From assembly GCA_023630585.1 (NCBI GenBank), contig CM042548.1:4697527-4761526 (forward strand): a stretch of 64,000 nucleotides of DNA, in the 5' to 3' direction. The DNA is from Cranoglanis bouderius (lineage: Eukaryota; Chordata; Actinopteri; Siluriformes; Cranoglanididae). The notes under the pieces were generated by a model that saw only the letters and a program-made list of their open reading frames with translations, made no database searches and was not told the origin of the DNA. The first letter of the stretch is position 1. Each line of letters starts with the position of its first letter. Shown here piece by piece: positions 25,075-37,361 of the stretch. The position numbers and the translations under genes are program-made.

Positions 25075-25180
25075 TGTAGTCTATTCTGGGAACACTGGAT
25101 GCAAAGCTGTAATGGGACACTAGTCCATCACAGGGCAACATGCACACGGACAATTACACAACTATTCACACTGTATATTA
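25075..25180 (-). repeat. Fragment of the abundant fish repeat, reverse orientation
   Basis: 'GACACTAGTCCATCACAGGG' followed by 'CAACATGCACACGGACAATT' is the reverse of the central part of the repeat seen at 59720-59795. Confidence 0.55.
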
Positions 25181-25184
25181 TATA

Positions 25185-26185
25185 CATTTGTATATAAGGA
25201 AAAGCTTTCAAATCAGTCTGAAACTATGCTTTACAATACGATGTTTTTTGTCAGGGACAAAAAGTTTTACATTGTGATACATTAGGTGAGCTTTGGCATT
25301 TGAGCCTGACCTCTGTCTTGGGCAGCCTTAGTTTCTGGCTGTAGCTGCAGGTCTCTGGGTATTACACTTGTATGTATTGTTGTTAGATGGGAGCATTTAG
25401 GGGATAATTAAGTAGCAGCAGCACTGAAGCATATTCATATTGCTTACTACACACCTCCTAACCCTACAAGATAAAACAGAAAAAAGAACAGGAGAAAAAT
25501 CAATACAAACCCAGTTTCTACGAATCACAGCTAATGGGGATTACTGAGACGCCATGCCTTTATTGCTTAACCCTTTGTTGTTATCATATGCAATTAATAT
25601 TCAGCCCGTTGTATGCCAGCAGTTCATTCTGATATTCTGAGTCATGTATCCATCACTCTGTACTGTACATAATTTAGTACTAAATCCCCCTAATGAGATT
25701 TTAAGTGATAATAGATCCAACCATTGTAAAGGAAATTAGACAAAAATTGTGTGACCAACAAGGACTTGATTTGTTATTCAATAAGGTGGCTGGCAATAGA
25801 CAGCCATCAAAGCCATTACAGAGCAGCAAGCAATATCCATATGACAAAAACGCAGGTCTCCAGGGACCTGGGATTCATTTCCTTTCTTGTGCGGCCCTAG
25901 CGGTAACATGTTTCATCCTACTAGTGCTGAAACATGAGTGAACTCTTTCGATGGTCAGCTCTTTGCTAAGTTGTCCTCTCATGAGGTACTTTGAATGAGG
26001 AGGAAAATAGCCATAAAGATTAACCTTGTAGCCTGTCTAATTAAAAGACAAATGAGAGCAGCTAAAAATGTTCAAGGTTATGTGATTAAAAAGCACCAAA
26101 TTTACAGTGAAGACAGACCTTGTCAAAGTACTATGCTAATTTTATGGTAATTCATCCCATAAGGAAATGCATTTTGCAGGAGCAC
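25185..26185. other. Intergenic DNA, nothing assigned
   Basis: A 78-codon frame at 25705-25941 has no recognisable motif. No repeats recognised. Confidence 0.5.
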
Positions 26186-26266
26186 ATCCTCCAGTGAGTG
26201 CCTTTGTGTCGACACAGGTTGGATGACAAATATTGGTGGAATTAGTAACATCTCGTGTCATGGCCA

Positions 26267-26341
26267 TATAAAGGCTCAACCATGAACACTGAACCATCTG
26301 ACCAATAAGGGTTCAGCATCACAGACAGGACCATCATGAAG
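26267..26341 (+). promoter_or_regulatory. TATA box, ATG and splice-donor-like arrangement
   Basis: TATAAAGG (from 26267) is followed 69 bases later by CATCATGAAG|GTGAGA, that is, an ATG, one codon, and a good 5' splice donor at 26341/26342. This layout is typical of exon 1 of small secreted-protein genes, but two codons carry no identity and a LINE-like sequence follows, so chance or a dead gene fragment is quite possible. Confidence 0.25.
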
Positions 26342-26449
26342 GTGAGATCACCTCTCTGTCCCAAATGCTAGAACTGATGTTAGTGTCCTTACTAGGACAT
26401 CAGCCAGTGTTGCGAAACATCCCAACTGTTAGGTCAAATCTGTTCTAAC

Positions 26450-26820
26450 AACCTTGACAGTTGGAAGGTGTGTACTCCTTCTGGTATGGAGACTTTGTCA
26501 GGGTGAAGAGACTATGCTCCCAATAGGGCCACCCTTGGTGAATAGATATGTGGGGAGAGGTCAGACAAAGAGCTATCCTAATGATCTACGTGAAAGGTAT
26601 GAAAAAGATTAAGTGTACCTTGACCGCTTTAAGGTTATGCTGAAGTGAAGCCTGGGGTAGTCTCCACAACCGATCATCTAGTGACCAAGCCACTCATGTA
26701 ATCCAGTTGGGCTCAGCCCGGAATGGCAACCTTCTGAGTCATATGTGGCCTCACCACCTGAAAGATAAAGTGTAGGACTCAGGTGCAAGGCTAGCCAGGT
26801 GGTAGTCATGTGAAGGACAG
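26450..26820 (+). mobile_element. 5' region of an RTE-type LINE, degenerate
   Basis: The run 'AGGGCCACCCTTGGTGAATA', 'GGTCAGACAAAGAGCTATCC', 'CCACAACCGATCATCTAGTG' and 'GGGCTCAGCCCGGAATGGCA' matches the order of phrases upstream of the endonuclease frame in a fish RTE-group retroposon as I remember it. No endonuclease or reverse transcriptase frame remains. Family assignment is from memory. Confidence 0.45.
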
Positions 26821-27485
26821 TCTTAAGCCAGGTTTACACTGTACAATTTTCAGTCCAATTTTGCTGTCGCAAACAAAACAACTGTGCATCATAAAAGAAT
26901 TCTTTGGTTGTGAGTTGAGATCACATGCTCACTGGCCACTGGAACCAATGACAGACGACAAACTTGTAATGGAAATGGCAAAACGTAAACAAAGCATGCA
27001 ATTGTACGGAAGAAGTATCCATTATATCAAGCTGACTTTGAAGAATGTTTCTGTGCCTGGATCATGGTGATTGATGATGTAAGAAGAATGTAGTAACTTT
27101 CTTTAATCGCAGGTCATTATCATTAGAGGAGCTTCATCATATAATCTGACTTGGAGATCACATGTAATTGCATAGTCTGTTATAGAATTTCATTTTACAG
27201 TGAAGTGATAATCTTAAAAGATCTCTCCAATTGCACACTTCATTAAACAAACTAAACCCTTGAAATGAAAAATGTAAACTGGATGGTATGTAGTCCAGTG
27301 AGTTATAAATGACAAATGGCTGCTGCACTTTTGTTTAAAATTAATGTTAACTGCTTTAACTTTTATTATATCTTCCTTTTGCCTACTGATTTATGCATGT
27401 ATCTAGTACACTAATGCCAATCAGTGTATTAGATAGCAAACATGTCCACACCCATCATTTGTACTATGGCTACCCACAATCAGAG
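26821..27485. other. Intergenic DNA, nothing assigned
   Basis: An 86-codon frame (26810-27070) has no recognised motif. Confidence 0.45.
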
Positions 27486-27489
27486 GTGG

Positions 27490-28262
27490 GAAGGCCAGAT
27501 TATCCATACATGGGATTGGGCGAGTGGGGCACCAGCCAATGGGGGGCACCAAATGATTAAGATAAAGACTAGACCTTTAAAATATTTGTCATATTTTCTG
27601 TATACAGTATAATATTTACTGGAAGAGATCCAACCAGATACAAAATTAACAGTTAATAAAATAAGGCTTATTTACCATTATTCCTGGACAAATATAGTAT
27701 GTGGCGCTGTCGAACTGATATTTGTGGAAAAGGTTTCACTTTTAACTGGTTGGTCAGTTAGTGATGCTTGTAAAGCCAGTGTATGTTCGCTGTTGTGTTG
27801 TGTTTCACTGCTGTGCGTCTCTGTGGTGCTGAATTCAGCTGTTGATAGGTTGGTTGCAACAGTCTTTCTTGGGCTTAGCTTATTTGGTACAGTATATGTG
27901 TGCAATGACTTTTTAGACATACTCTGTAATGCTTTTGCATGTAGTCCTTATACAGGCCATTTATGATGGAAATAATGATATTTAGCATTACATGTTGCAT
28001 TGGCATGTGAGTTGCATTCAGATTTGAGCATCAGTAAGAGCTAGAATGGCATTTGTAGGCCCATGTCTCTCTATGGTATCAGGTTTTTTTGTTGGGTCTT
28101 ACATTTTTCATGTGTGGTGAGCCTGTACTTTAGCTATAAGTTCATGTAAATCTATGGTCTTTATAGCTATAAATTCACTTTTTTACATGTAAAGTGGGAG
28201 GATGGGGGGCACTTCAAGTGTGGTCACCCTAGGGCACCACACTGTATTAATCCGGGTCTGGT
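27490..28262. repeat. Possible non-autonomous DNA element with GGGGCAC-rich ends
   Basis: The left part reads CCAGATTATCC then GTGGGGCACC and GGGGGGCACC. The right part reads GGGGGGCACTTC, TAGGGCACCAC and ends TTAATCCGGGTCTGG. The ends are loosely inverted (CCAGA..TTA / TTAA..TCTGG). No clear target duplication, so this is tentative. Confidence 0.35.
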
Positions 28263-28268
28263 CGGACG

Positions 28269-28400
28269 GTGCTGGAAATGTGATTTCAACTGGAGCAATA
28301 TGTTGTTTATGAATGTCTGTTCTATGTATATAAAGCCATCAAAGTCATTGGCAAATTAATGATGATGCCATTAAAAGAAATATAAAATGATAAAACTACT
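28269..28400 (+). repeat. Dispersed repeat, copy 1
   Basis: Begins GTGCTGGAAATGTGATTTCA and continues to 'GATGATGCCATTAA' and 'AATATAAAATG'. The same order recurs at 30190-30358 in the same orientation. Not part of any element I recognise. Confidence 0.8.
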
Positions 28401-29630
28401 CCCACACAATTTCCACTGGTGGTCTGATTTATATTGGCTCTCGATACATTTGTTAAACTAAAAAAAAAGGGTAAGTTTGTTTTTGTACTTTACTTGCTAC
28501 ATTTCATTTTTTAACGAAAATCTCTCTTGGCTATTTTAGACGTCACTATATTTCTCCATGATCACGTAATTTGTAAAGTTATAATGTGATCTTTTAGCAT
28601 TTAGCATTAAGGAGTTGATCTAAATTCCTAACAAAGCTCAATTTTAACAGATGTGAGTGCAAGAATGAGATCTAATACCCATCATTGTCTGCTGATATGT
28701 ACACTTTGTTTGTATTGTGTCAGCTAACTATAGTATTCACCTAGTTTAACAGAAATAAAGCTGTTGTTAGCTAGCACAATAATACATCTAATGACAAAAA
28801 TTACAGTTGAATGCTAATAGAAATCTGACACAATATAAACTGCAATGATAAATACAATAAATACAGAGCAACAGCTTTATCCCAAATCTCTCAATCGTAA
28901 GCTAGCTATTAGCATTCAACCTGTTTGTATGGTCAGAATTATTATCATCCTAGCTAATGTTTGAAAGATTAAAGTTAGGAATAAAGCTGCTGTTAGTTAG
29001 CTGTTTTCCCACATTCATCATTTCCTTGGTGAAAGGGACACTAAATCATTTGATTTAAGGCACCTTATTGTTTTGTGGTTCTTTCTTGTACTTTCACTTT
29101 AATACTTTAAAGAAAAGTTTATACTTTTCTATCTTGAGAGAAGACTTTGAAGCTGTACTATTTTTAATTGCACTTTTTTAGTAAAGAATTTGGGCACTTT
29201 TACCACCTTTGCCACTGTGTTCCTTAATAGACTTCGACATTAAAAGATATCTATTCATTAGCATTTTTACAATTGAATTCACCCGATCCCCCACTATTAC
29301 AATACGTTTATGACCATGTACTTAAAACATAAATAGGCTTAATTAAATGCAAATTTAATGTTCCATGCAAAAGCTGGTATTACCCAGTTAGTCTTTTGGA
29401 AATGACATTGTGTTAATTATTGGATACTATCATTTTTTTTTTTTTTTCTTTTTAATTGGAATTTTGTTCGAACCCAGGGAATAGTCGATCTGCTGAAATG
29501 GGAATACCATTTAAGTTGTCATTTGAAGTGTAAAGGTTAGGTTATTATAATAGGAAAACTAATTAGATCGTTATGTGGTTAAGTGGTTGCTTCATTCTGA
29601 TAGCTGTTAAAACATTAATTACATTCTTGC

Positions 29631-29663
<33 letters not shown>

Positions 29664-30185
29664 TTTTGTAGTCCAATACCCAAGGTATAAAATTGCAATG
29701 TGGAGAATGCGGGATTTTTTTATTTTTTTCATACTTTAAAATGTCAGGGGAAAAGCTCATATCTTAATTATATCTACTCCCATGGCAGACACATTTGAGG
29801 CAAAGATCATGCATTGTGACAGCATTTGATGACTTGTCAGCTATGACTAAAAAAGTCTTACTTGTTCATCTGGACTTCATTTTAAAACAGTGTTGTGCTG
29901 AACATATGCTTCGATAGTTATACATTTGCTCTTGGAGGTTGAAATACAATCTTTACAGCAATTATTTTTTAGGCTTTACCTGAAGATTCTATTGTTGAGC
30001 TGTGCTGTTGTAGTCTTTCCCATGATAATATGTCCATCCAAAACACATTCTCTTCTACATTTCAGTTCGTTTTTCCCCTGCTTCCAAGCAGACAGGAAAT
30101 ACCTCATGGTTAACTGCTTGCTCTGTTCCTGCAATGAACTTTATTAAAATCTGAAGAAAGTGCTGCAAAGATAATCAGGCTTGGA
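28401..30185. other. AT-rich intergenic DNA
   Basis: Contains T-runs at about 29432-29447 and 29632-29659. No gene recognised. Confidence 0.5.
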
Positions 30186-30189
30186 ACAT

Positions 30190-30358
30190 GGCGCTGGAAA
30201 TGTGATTTCAACTGGAGCAGTATATTGTTTATGGATGATGTGCTCTGTATTGGAAACCATCAAGAACATTGGTAAATTAATAGTGATGCCATTAATCATT
30301 CTTTCTTTTTTTTTTTTTTTTTTTTTTGAAATTCCAAATAAATATAAAATGGGAAACC
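30190..30358 (+). repeat. Dispersed repeat, copy 2, with an inserted T-run
   Basis: GCGCTGGAAATGTGATTTCA onward matches copy 1 at 28269-28400. A run of about 22 T (30306-30327) interrupts the match before 'AAATATAAAATGGG'. Confidence 0.8.
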
Positions 30359-30404
30359 TCTACACTGTCTGCACTGGACTCTTGATGTATATTTTTAAAA
30401 CTAT

Positions 30405-31020
30405 AATATTCTACAGTGCTGCTGAGTTCTTGATTCTGATTGGAAGGTGTTGATTCCTTTTTTATAACAGTGGTCTGATACTAGTTCGAACTGCAGGTTT
30501 ATATTAATGCGCTTAATCTAATACATTATCCTGATATAGTAATGTCATGTATTTTTTTTATGTGAGGAGACGTTTATTTAGCATTTTTGGAAGGAGTCAC
30601 TAGTGTCAGCACTTGGTAACAGTCAGAAGCTGTTCCTTTAAGATTTTTGACACAGGCAAGTCGTCAGGATAGAGGACTTTGCGCTTTGTATTTATCATGG
30701 CAATCTGCAATTTTGTCTTATTAACTTTAAGAGAGAGAAAAAGAGAGTCTGGCGAGAGAATTAACTGTTAACATAACATAAGTGACCACAGGAAATAACT
30801 TGTTTCATGTACTTTCCACAATATTAAATGTATCTATAAATGGATAAAAAGCAAAAACAGTGTATTGTTCTTTATTAAATAAAAACTGTTAACCTCAGGA
30901 ATTTGCTCTAGTATTAAAGGAACAAAACAATCCAGGATGTGCTGTTATAGGAAAGTAATCAACTTCGGGTCACATCACACCACCCCGTCATTGATTATTT
31001 TCTGTACCAGCATGACCATT
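30405..31020 (+). repeat. MITE-like family copy c (forward)
   Basis: Shares with the 52975 copy: 'CTACAGTGCTGCTGAGTTC', 'GTTTATATTAATGCGCTTAA', 'GTGAGGAGACGTTTATTTAG', 'TGGAAGGAGTCACTAGTGTC', 'ATTAAATGTATCTATAAATG' and the fold-back end 'AAAGTAATCAAC...ATTGATTATTTT' (about 30952-31001). Confidence 0.75.
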
Positions 31021-31935
31021 CATGTTTCCCTTACACAGTCTTATTTCATTCTAAAGAGTAATGTTGTGATTACATTGCTAAAACACTCAAACTTTTTATG
31101 TGCTTACATTGATTCCAAATATAACAGAGTGCAAATAACCCTCAATGGTGACCAAGGTTTTCATTCTGTATTAGCTGGCTGGTAGCCATGATCCTTCAGG
31201 CATCAGGCGTGCACAAATCCCCAACTGCAATGACCTGAGGCAACTCATTAGACGGGTGGCCATAAATTCTAAGGTAGATGTGCTGACAACCCAAGGAAGT
31301 CAATAGGCTCTGACTAATGATTTCAAAATGGGATTCTGTTGGTATATACAGAGGTGTAGCATTTTCCTGGATAGAATATGATTTTTTTCCCCACAATATC
31401 AAGTACTTCACCCACAAAACATCTGCTGCTAAAACGAGCACATAGAACACACACTACTTAATCATAAAAAAGAAGAGAGGAGAAAATGAACAAATCAAAG
31501 CAATCAAAGGACAAATAAATTAATAAATATCTGATTATATATTGAAGTATCTGATTATGAACACATTTATTTGTAACACGTATGTATTTATTATTTTTCA
31601 ATTTTTTTTATAACAGAAACATTGAGCACTACTCTATGGTAGTCTAGTTTCTTGGATGCGATAATGAACCTCTATATTTAAATGTGTTTATACTGTTTTA
31701 TTATGTGTAGGCAGGAGGCTGTAGGTAATCACTTTGGAAAAGTAGTTCCCAAAGAAGCCACAGATGGATATAACTTTTTATGTTGCCATGCCAACGCATA
31801 GACTGACTTACTGCCTGTAGAAAGTGTAGTAACCATTTCAATGTAAGGAGCAATTGCTAGAATTGGCATTGGAACACCACTTGTCCAATCAAATTAGTGG
31901 AGTTGTTTCACTGATATGCCAAAGAATTTTATTTC
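31021..31935. other. Intergenic DNA, nothing assigned
   Basis: Open frames of 82-84 codons on each strand (30937-31185, 31196-31450) lack recognisable motifs. Confidence 0.45.
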
Positions 31936-31937
31936 TC

Positions 31938-32521
31938 TTATACCACTGCAGTTTTCCAATGTCGATGTCATATTTCTTATCCATTTATAGTTACAATTAA
32001 TGTTGTGAAACACCTTCAAATTAAGTTAGTTCCTGTTATCACTTATATCATAGCAGGTGTAAACACCTCACCAGTCTTTCATTTTTTCTCTCTCTTGAAG
32101 TTAATAAAACAAAACTGCAGCTTATCATGTTATCAAGAAACCAGAAACCATGAAGCACTTCACTGTAAAGACTTTCACATGGCAGAAAAAGTTACGGCTT
32201 TACCTGTGACTTTTACAAAGCACTAACACTGGAGATTCCTTTCAAAAATGATAGATAAACATTTCCATAGAGAAAATGTCAACAAATCAACAATTATACA
32301 CTTTTTAAATCCATTAATTCCATTAAATCCAAGTTTATACTGTTTATTTCCCTATTTAAGTTACTGTAGAAACAACAACATATTAGAATGAGAGCATTAA
32401 TATATACCAGTCTTTTTTTTTTTTGTAGCTGGAACTACTTTCTCAGCCATGCTGTTGTAAAAAAATGAATCAGCACCTTCCAACCAATCACAGTGAAGAA
32501 CTCAACAGTGCTGTGGTATAA
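31938..32521 (-). repeat. MITE-like family copy d (reverse), both inverted ends present
   Basis: Bounded by TTATACCACTG (31938-31948) and CTGTGGTATAA (32511-32521), confirming the same inverted ends as the 52975 copy. Inside, in reverse, are 'CATTTATAGTTACAATTAAT', 'GCACTAACACTGGAGATTCC' and 'CACCTTCCAACCAATCACAG'. Confidence 0.75.
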
Positions 32522-32849
32522 GTAAAGGATAATCCACTGTTAGGTGTGCATGTCATTATTTTAATGCACAACATGGAGGCAAAGAATCACCCGACGTGAA
32601 GCGGAGTGCAATAAAATCGTGTAATGCACACCTAGCCATCCGATTTGTACCATGGTCACTTGTCAGCACTGACAAGTTAAAGCTGGCACTGATGTTTGCA
32701 GTGCAGAATTTGACTGAAGGGATAAAAATAATGGTTAATTTTCATTATTTTATATATGAGTCGTTAGATCTAGAATTCTGCTTGCTCTAACTCATATACA
32801 GAGATAAAGTAGTGTGATAGAGAGAGAGAGAGAAAGGTTACATCTGTTT

Positions 32850-32975
32850 ATAGGCAGAGCATTGATTTAGAACGGTGATTAAACTGACTGGAACTACCTG
32901 TGCATTATACGGTTTGAACGCACACTTTCCAGCCAATCACAATCAAATATTCAGACAGACCATGGTATAACCACT
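32850..32975 (-). repeat. MITE-like family copy e (partial, reverse)
   Basis: 'CACTTTCCAGCCAATCACAA' then 'CAGACCATGGTATAACCAC' matches the reverse-oriented end of the family. Only one end is present. Confidence 0.5.
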
Positions 32976-33004
32976 GATATATATATATTTATATTTATAT
33001 TTAT

Positions 33005-33010
<6 letters not shown>

Positions 33011-33070
<60 letters not shown>
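33011..33070 (+). repeat. (TA)n microsatellite
   Basis: About 30 TA units, preceded by TTTATAT units from 32980. A second long TA tract lies beyond the inverted repeat at 34264-34341. Confidence 0.95.
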
Positions 33071-33071
<1 letters not shown>

Positions 33072-33195
33072 CTGGATAGCTCATAGAATTCTAAACTGCC
33101 AACAGTAAGTGAAGCTACCGGAAATGCTCTGGCAGCCATTTTACTACTCCCTTTTGGCAGAGGGCGCCGACCGCCAACGGACGAAAACTGTTAAG

Positions 33196-33294
33196 ATGAC
33201 CCGATGTGCTGCTTTGAACTGCAAAACAATGTTCACTAAAGGATGTGCAGAAGTGCCCACAGGTTGTAATTTATACAGACCATGTACTTATTAA
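33196..33294 (+). pseudogene. Possible truncated THAP-type zinc finger start
   Basis: An ATG opens a frame beginning MTRCAALNCKTMFTKGC. The CX4CK pattern right after the start codon resembles the N-terminus of THAP domains, DNA-binding modules found in host proteins and in P-element-like transposases. The following FHxFP part and the second half (CX2H) are absent, and the frame ends after about 32 codons. Upstream, from 33100, the sequence is unusually CG-containing for this region. Resemblance over fewer than 20 residues, so weak. Confidence 0.25.
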
Positions 33295-33415
33295 GCACAA
33301 ATGCGTCATTATCCCCATGTAGAGTGAAGATAACGATCATAATCTTTAATAATCAACAGTAAAAGTACAACATCAAAGTGTATAAAATATACCCTTTTAA
33401 AGCAAAAGTATCCAG

Positions 33416-33585
33416 TAGTGTTTTTATAGCAATTTCACTCCGCGCTGTTTCAGCTTTGTGGTCAAAAGGTAAAAACAGAGAGCTTAGCAACAACAGGCGG
33501 CTAAACACTAAAAAAACACTAATAATTACACACTTAAACACCAACAATACTGTAAACTACTGAGGGAAAAGATGCAGAAAATAAT
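33416..33585 (+). repeat. Left arm of a large inverted repeat
   Basis: Pairs with 33948-34149 in reverse: shared stretches include GTGTTTTTATAG, CACTCCGCGCTGTT, CAGCTTTGTGGT, CAGAGAGCTTAGCAACA, GGCGGCTAAACACTAAA and CTGAGGGAAAAGAT. The spacer is about 360 bases. Confidence 0.85.
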
Positions 33586-33663
33586 GGATAAAAAGTGCAC
33601 AAGAATAAAATGAACCGGTCCTGGAAGGTAAATAAAAACACATGTAAGAATAGTGTATATTAA

Positions 33664-33664
<1 letters not shown>

Positions 33665-33725
<61 letters not shown>
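33665..33725 (+). repeat. Compound (GT)n-(GA)n microsatellite
   Basis: GT units 33665-33687 then GA units 33688-33725, lying in the spacer of the inverted repeat. It separates two related phrases, 'ATGAACCGGTCCTGGAAGG' (33610) and 'ATGAACTGGTCCTGGAAGG' (33731). Confidence 0.93.
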
Positions 33726-33728
<3 letters not shown>

Positions 33729-33947
33729 GAATGAACTGGTCCTGGAAGGCACATCATCCTCATTGCGAAAGAGTTTATATTTATTCAGGAGTGTTGAGTG
33801 GTTTGTGACTTTCTTTGGGCTGTTTTAGCTCTGAGAATCTGGCAACCCAGAATCTCCTCCACACACGTGCACACACATACACACACACAGCTAATATTCA
33901 CTATAACACACAGCTGTAATTAAACACCCATTGGTATAATAAAGTAA

Positions 33948-34149
33948 TTATTTTTCTGTATCTTTTCCCTCAGTTGATTACAGTAGTGTTGAAGTGTTGG
34001 TGTTTAAGTGTGTGTGTTTTAGTGCTTAAGTGTTTAAGTATTTGTGTTTAGTGTTTAGCCGCCGGCTGTTGCTAAGCTCTCTGTTCTTACCTTTTAACCA
34101 CAAAGCTGATATTCTAACAGCGCGGAGTGAGATCTCTATAAAAACACTA
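33948..34149 (-). repeat. Right arm of the large inverted repeat
   Basis: Reverse counterpart of 33416-33585, with extra GTGTTTAAGT-type units near 33990-34050 that make it about 30 bases longer. Confidence 0.85.
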
Positions 34150-34260
34150 AAATGAAACACACATCATCCTCATTGCGAACGATTTTATGTTTATGTGGTT
34201 ATTCTTTGTACACAAATATCCGCTATATATTTGTGTCATGCTTCAGAGCTCCGACCGCTG

Positions 34261-34263
<3 letters not shown>

Positions 34264-34341
<78 letters not shown>
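34264..34341 (+). repeat. (TA)n microsatellite
   Basis: About 39 TA units; outer flank of the inverted-repeat region. Confidence 0.96.
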
Positions 34342-34344
<3 letters not shown>

Positions 34345-37300
34345 GTTCTGTTTGAATCATCAGTGACTCCTGGATAAGCCCTAATAAATGTACCCAGCAC
34401 TTGCACAATAACTTTTCAACTGCAGGCTTATGTGACTATTACTTTTTCTATAACCTATATACCAAGCTGATAGGTTGGTATCACTGTGAGCGCATTGTGT
34501 TTTATTACACCCATAGATATTGAATAACATCTGTGGTAGACTGTTACTGAGGTGTAGAAAATGGAGGATTTCATATCCTGCAACTAAATTTGGACCATGG
34601 GGGCTTTTTGTGCCAGTAGGTTAGTGACAATAATAGAGCATTGTGCTTTTGTGCTGGTTAAGTACAATCACTGTATTGTAATAACTTCTGTGACAAAAAA
34701 ATGCTATATCCTAAATATTAAATGTGATTCATAAGAAAACTCGATACTGTGCTAATGCAATAAAAAAAATATTTAAAAAAACTCATTAAAAAAAACCTCA
34801 AGTTCTTGCAGATTGCATCCATTATATGGAATGACTTGTGAATTTGCAAATGTGAGACCATGCTTCAATTTACTGTTAAAATTGAACAGTGAGGCTTTCA
34901 GTTGGGAGCAAGACAGGATATTAATTTATAAGTGTGTTAACATGGCGCTCCCTTTAACAGCAGAGTAAATGATCTGGTTTCCCTCGTGATGCTTTTGTAC
35001 TGTTTTTGCTCCCTGGTTCCTTTGTCATTATGAAAAAGCCTGAAGTAAGTAACAATGTATTGCTGTGAAATGTGGGCTTTATAAGAGCATTTTCCACTAT
35101 ATGCTTATTCTCCAGAGGGCAATGGGGAATCATGGAGTAATGGTGAAGCTATTGGGTTGTTCATTACAAATGTCAGACAAAAGGAAGTTGTCAATTTATT
35201 AAATTTCTACTGAAACTGTAAAGGACATAGATGCAGAAATGATATCAAGGGAAGGGGCAGTGCCTTTAGTAACTTCACATCCAAATATCATAACTTCAAC
35301 CTATTTGTAATTATTTAAATTATGAAGTGATTGGATTATGTATGTACTGTAGGTTATGCGTTTGGTATGGTTTTAGGGGTCAAATGACATATGTACAGTA
35401 TATATTTGTGTGTAACACTTAAATTACATTAGTACATTGTGTTATTATAGTACTATTATATTATTATACTATTAATAGTATTATTATACTATTATATTAC
35501 ATTATTATAGACGAGACATGAATTCAATTACCATTAAAGGAAATAACATAATACTAAGAAAGCCCCATGTTTTCATCTACTTAAACTTGACTTAACCAAC
35601 TTAAATAACATTCTGGTGCTGTACTATTCCTTTGCATGATCGTTCCCATCTAATTGAAATATATATGGTGCTACTTGCATGTTACAATGATATTTCATTA
35701 TATTCTATGGGCTTCTATAATGTCTTTGTTGCCATACCTAACACTTAATTTTAAACAAAAACAGAAACTCAGCTATGAAGTCTTATGTAGCTTTGAACAG
35801 TAGCAGTTATACAGTAGCCAGCCTAAGCTGCATAAATTTAGAGGCGCTCAGCTAAGTATGTTATCTTAGCTTACATATAACACAAAACATTATAGACCAA
35901 GTGGCCAGATAAGCATTGAATGGTTACTAGTTTATACTTCACTGATTTCAGAAAAGAAATAATAAATCTGATAAATTTGATTTATCTGCATTTATCTAAC
36001 CATAGGTAATGTTGACAAAGTATGTTAACATACAGTATGTATTATTAATTGATGTTTGTTATAAATTTGAATGAAATATGCCTTTTTTTTTAGTGTTTAT
36101 TCAATCTATGAGTAAAAATAAGTGCAAATAAATGAGCAGAAATTAAATTATAGCATGGGTGTAAATATTGGAACCTGCTTTTCAGCCTCAGTTCTGAATT
36201 TTACCACTAAACACCTTTATTAATGTGTTGATCATGGTGGTTATTGTGGATTCAATTTGTCTTCTACGCTGATGGTATGGACATTGCATGTTTATTATTT
36301 GGCTTCTTCAGTTTATCATTTTAAAAACCCACCAGTTAATATAAGTGTTAGTTATGTAATGTTACTTACAGTGTATTAATGCTGACGTTCATGATTTATG
36401 TAGACTAATGTCAGTAAAGGGAACCTTAATGTAAAGTTTTACTGAAATACAAGAATTCTATTGTTTATCGAATGTTTATCATGATTTTGCTGTATATTGT
36501 AGTATAGTCTAGCAAAAGGTAAATGGAGCTGGAAGGTTCATTATATTGCCATTTAACCCTTTTTTTTTGTTGTTACAAACTTACATTTCCAGAGAAGACA
36601 ATATAAAATTCCACCACAGTGGCAGCCTAGTAGGTTTGCTTTTTAAATGTAGGTTACTCTGTAGCAGATTTTGTAGCAGGTTTTATGGTTAATTTTTCTT
36701 TGTCTTAACATTAAGTGGCATTATTGTATTTAAGTAGTCAGTTCTTCACAGAGGAGCCTAGGTTGTAAGTAATAAAAAGCAGTTCAGATGTAATTATTAT
36801 TATTGCTGAACAAATGAATTAATAGAAATGAGATGATCCCATACAGACAAGTTATGGCAGATTCTGAAACTCTAATTTCAAACACCACCTGTTTTTACCA
36901 GCTAGAGGTGCAAGAAAAGGTTTACTTAAGAGCTGATGAGTCCCCAGGTGAGCACATTAGTATGCAAAAGCAGGTACTTCTTGCCCCTAAAAAACAGACC
37001 CTTCAACCGAAAGCAGGTTCCCATCTTTTTTTAAAAAAACACATTGACAGTGGTGTTAGCATTCAGAGTATTAGATTTTGAATCCAGCTTTAAAGCAACA
37101 CTGTATCACCACTACAGCTTCGAGACATGCTACTGTCAATCACTTTCTCCTTTGGATCTCCTCAGGTTTGGCTTCTCTCTATATTATTATTTTTCTCAAT
37201 TGATAGACCTCTCTGTCATTGCAGCATCATCAGGTAAAAGCCCAGCATCTTAGAAGTAGTGTGCTGATACTGTATAATAGTGTGCTGTGATAAGGAAATC

Positions 37301-37355
37301 TGCAATTATTATACCATTAATCTTATTCTAATATATACTTGTACAAATAATCATG
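34342..37355. other. AT-rich intergenic DNA
   Basis: About 3 kb without a recognised gene or element. Short ATTATT-type tracts at 35440-35510. An 82-codon frame at 36833-37081 has no motif I know. Confidence 0.5.
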
Positions 37356-37361
37356 TCACAA

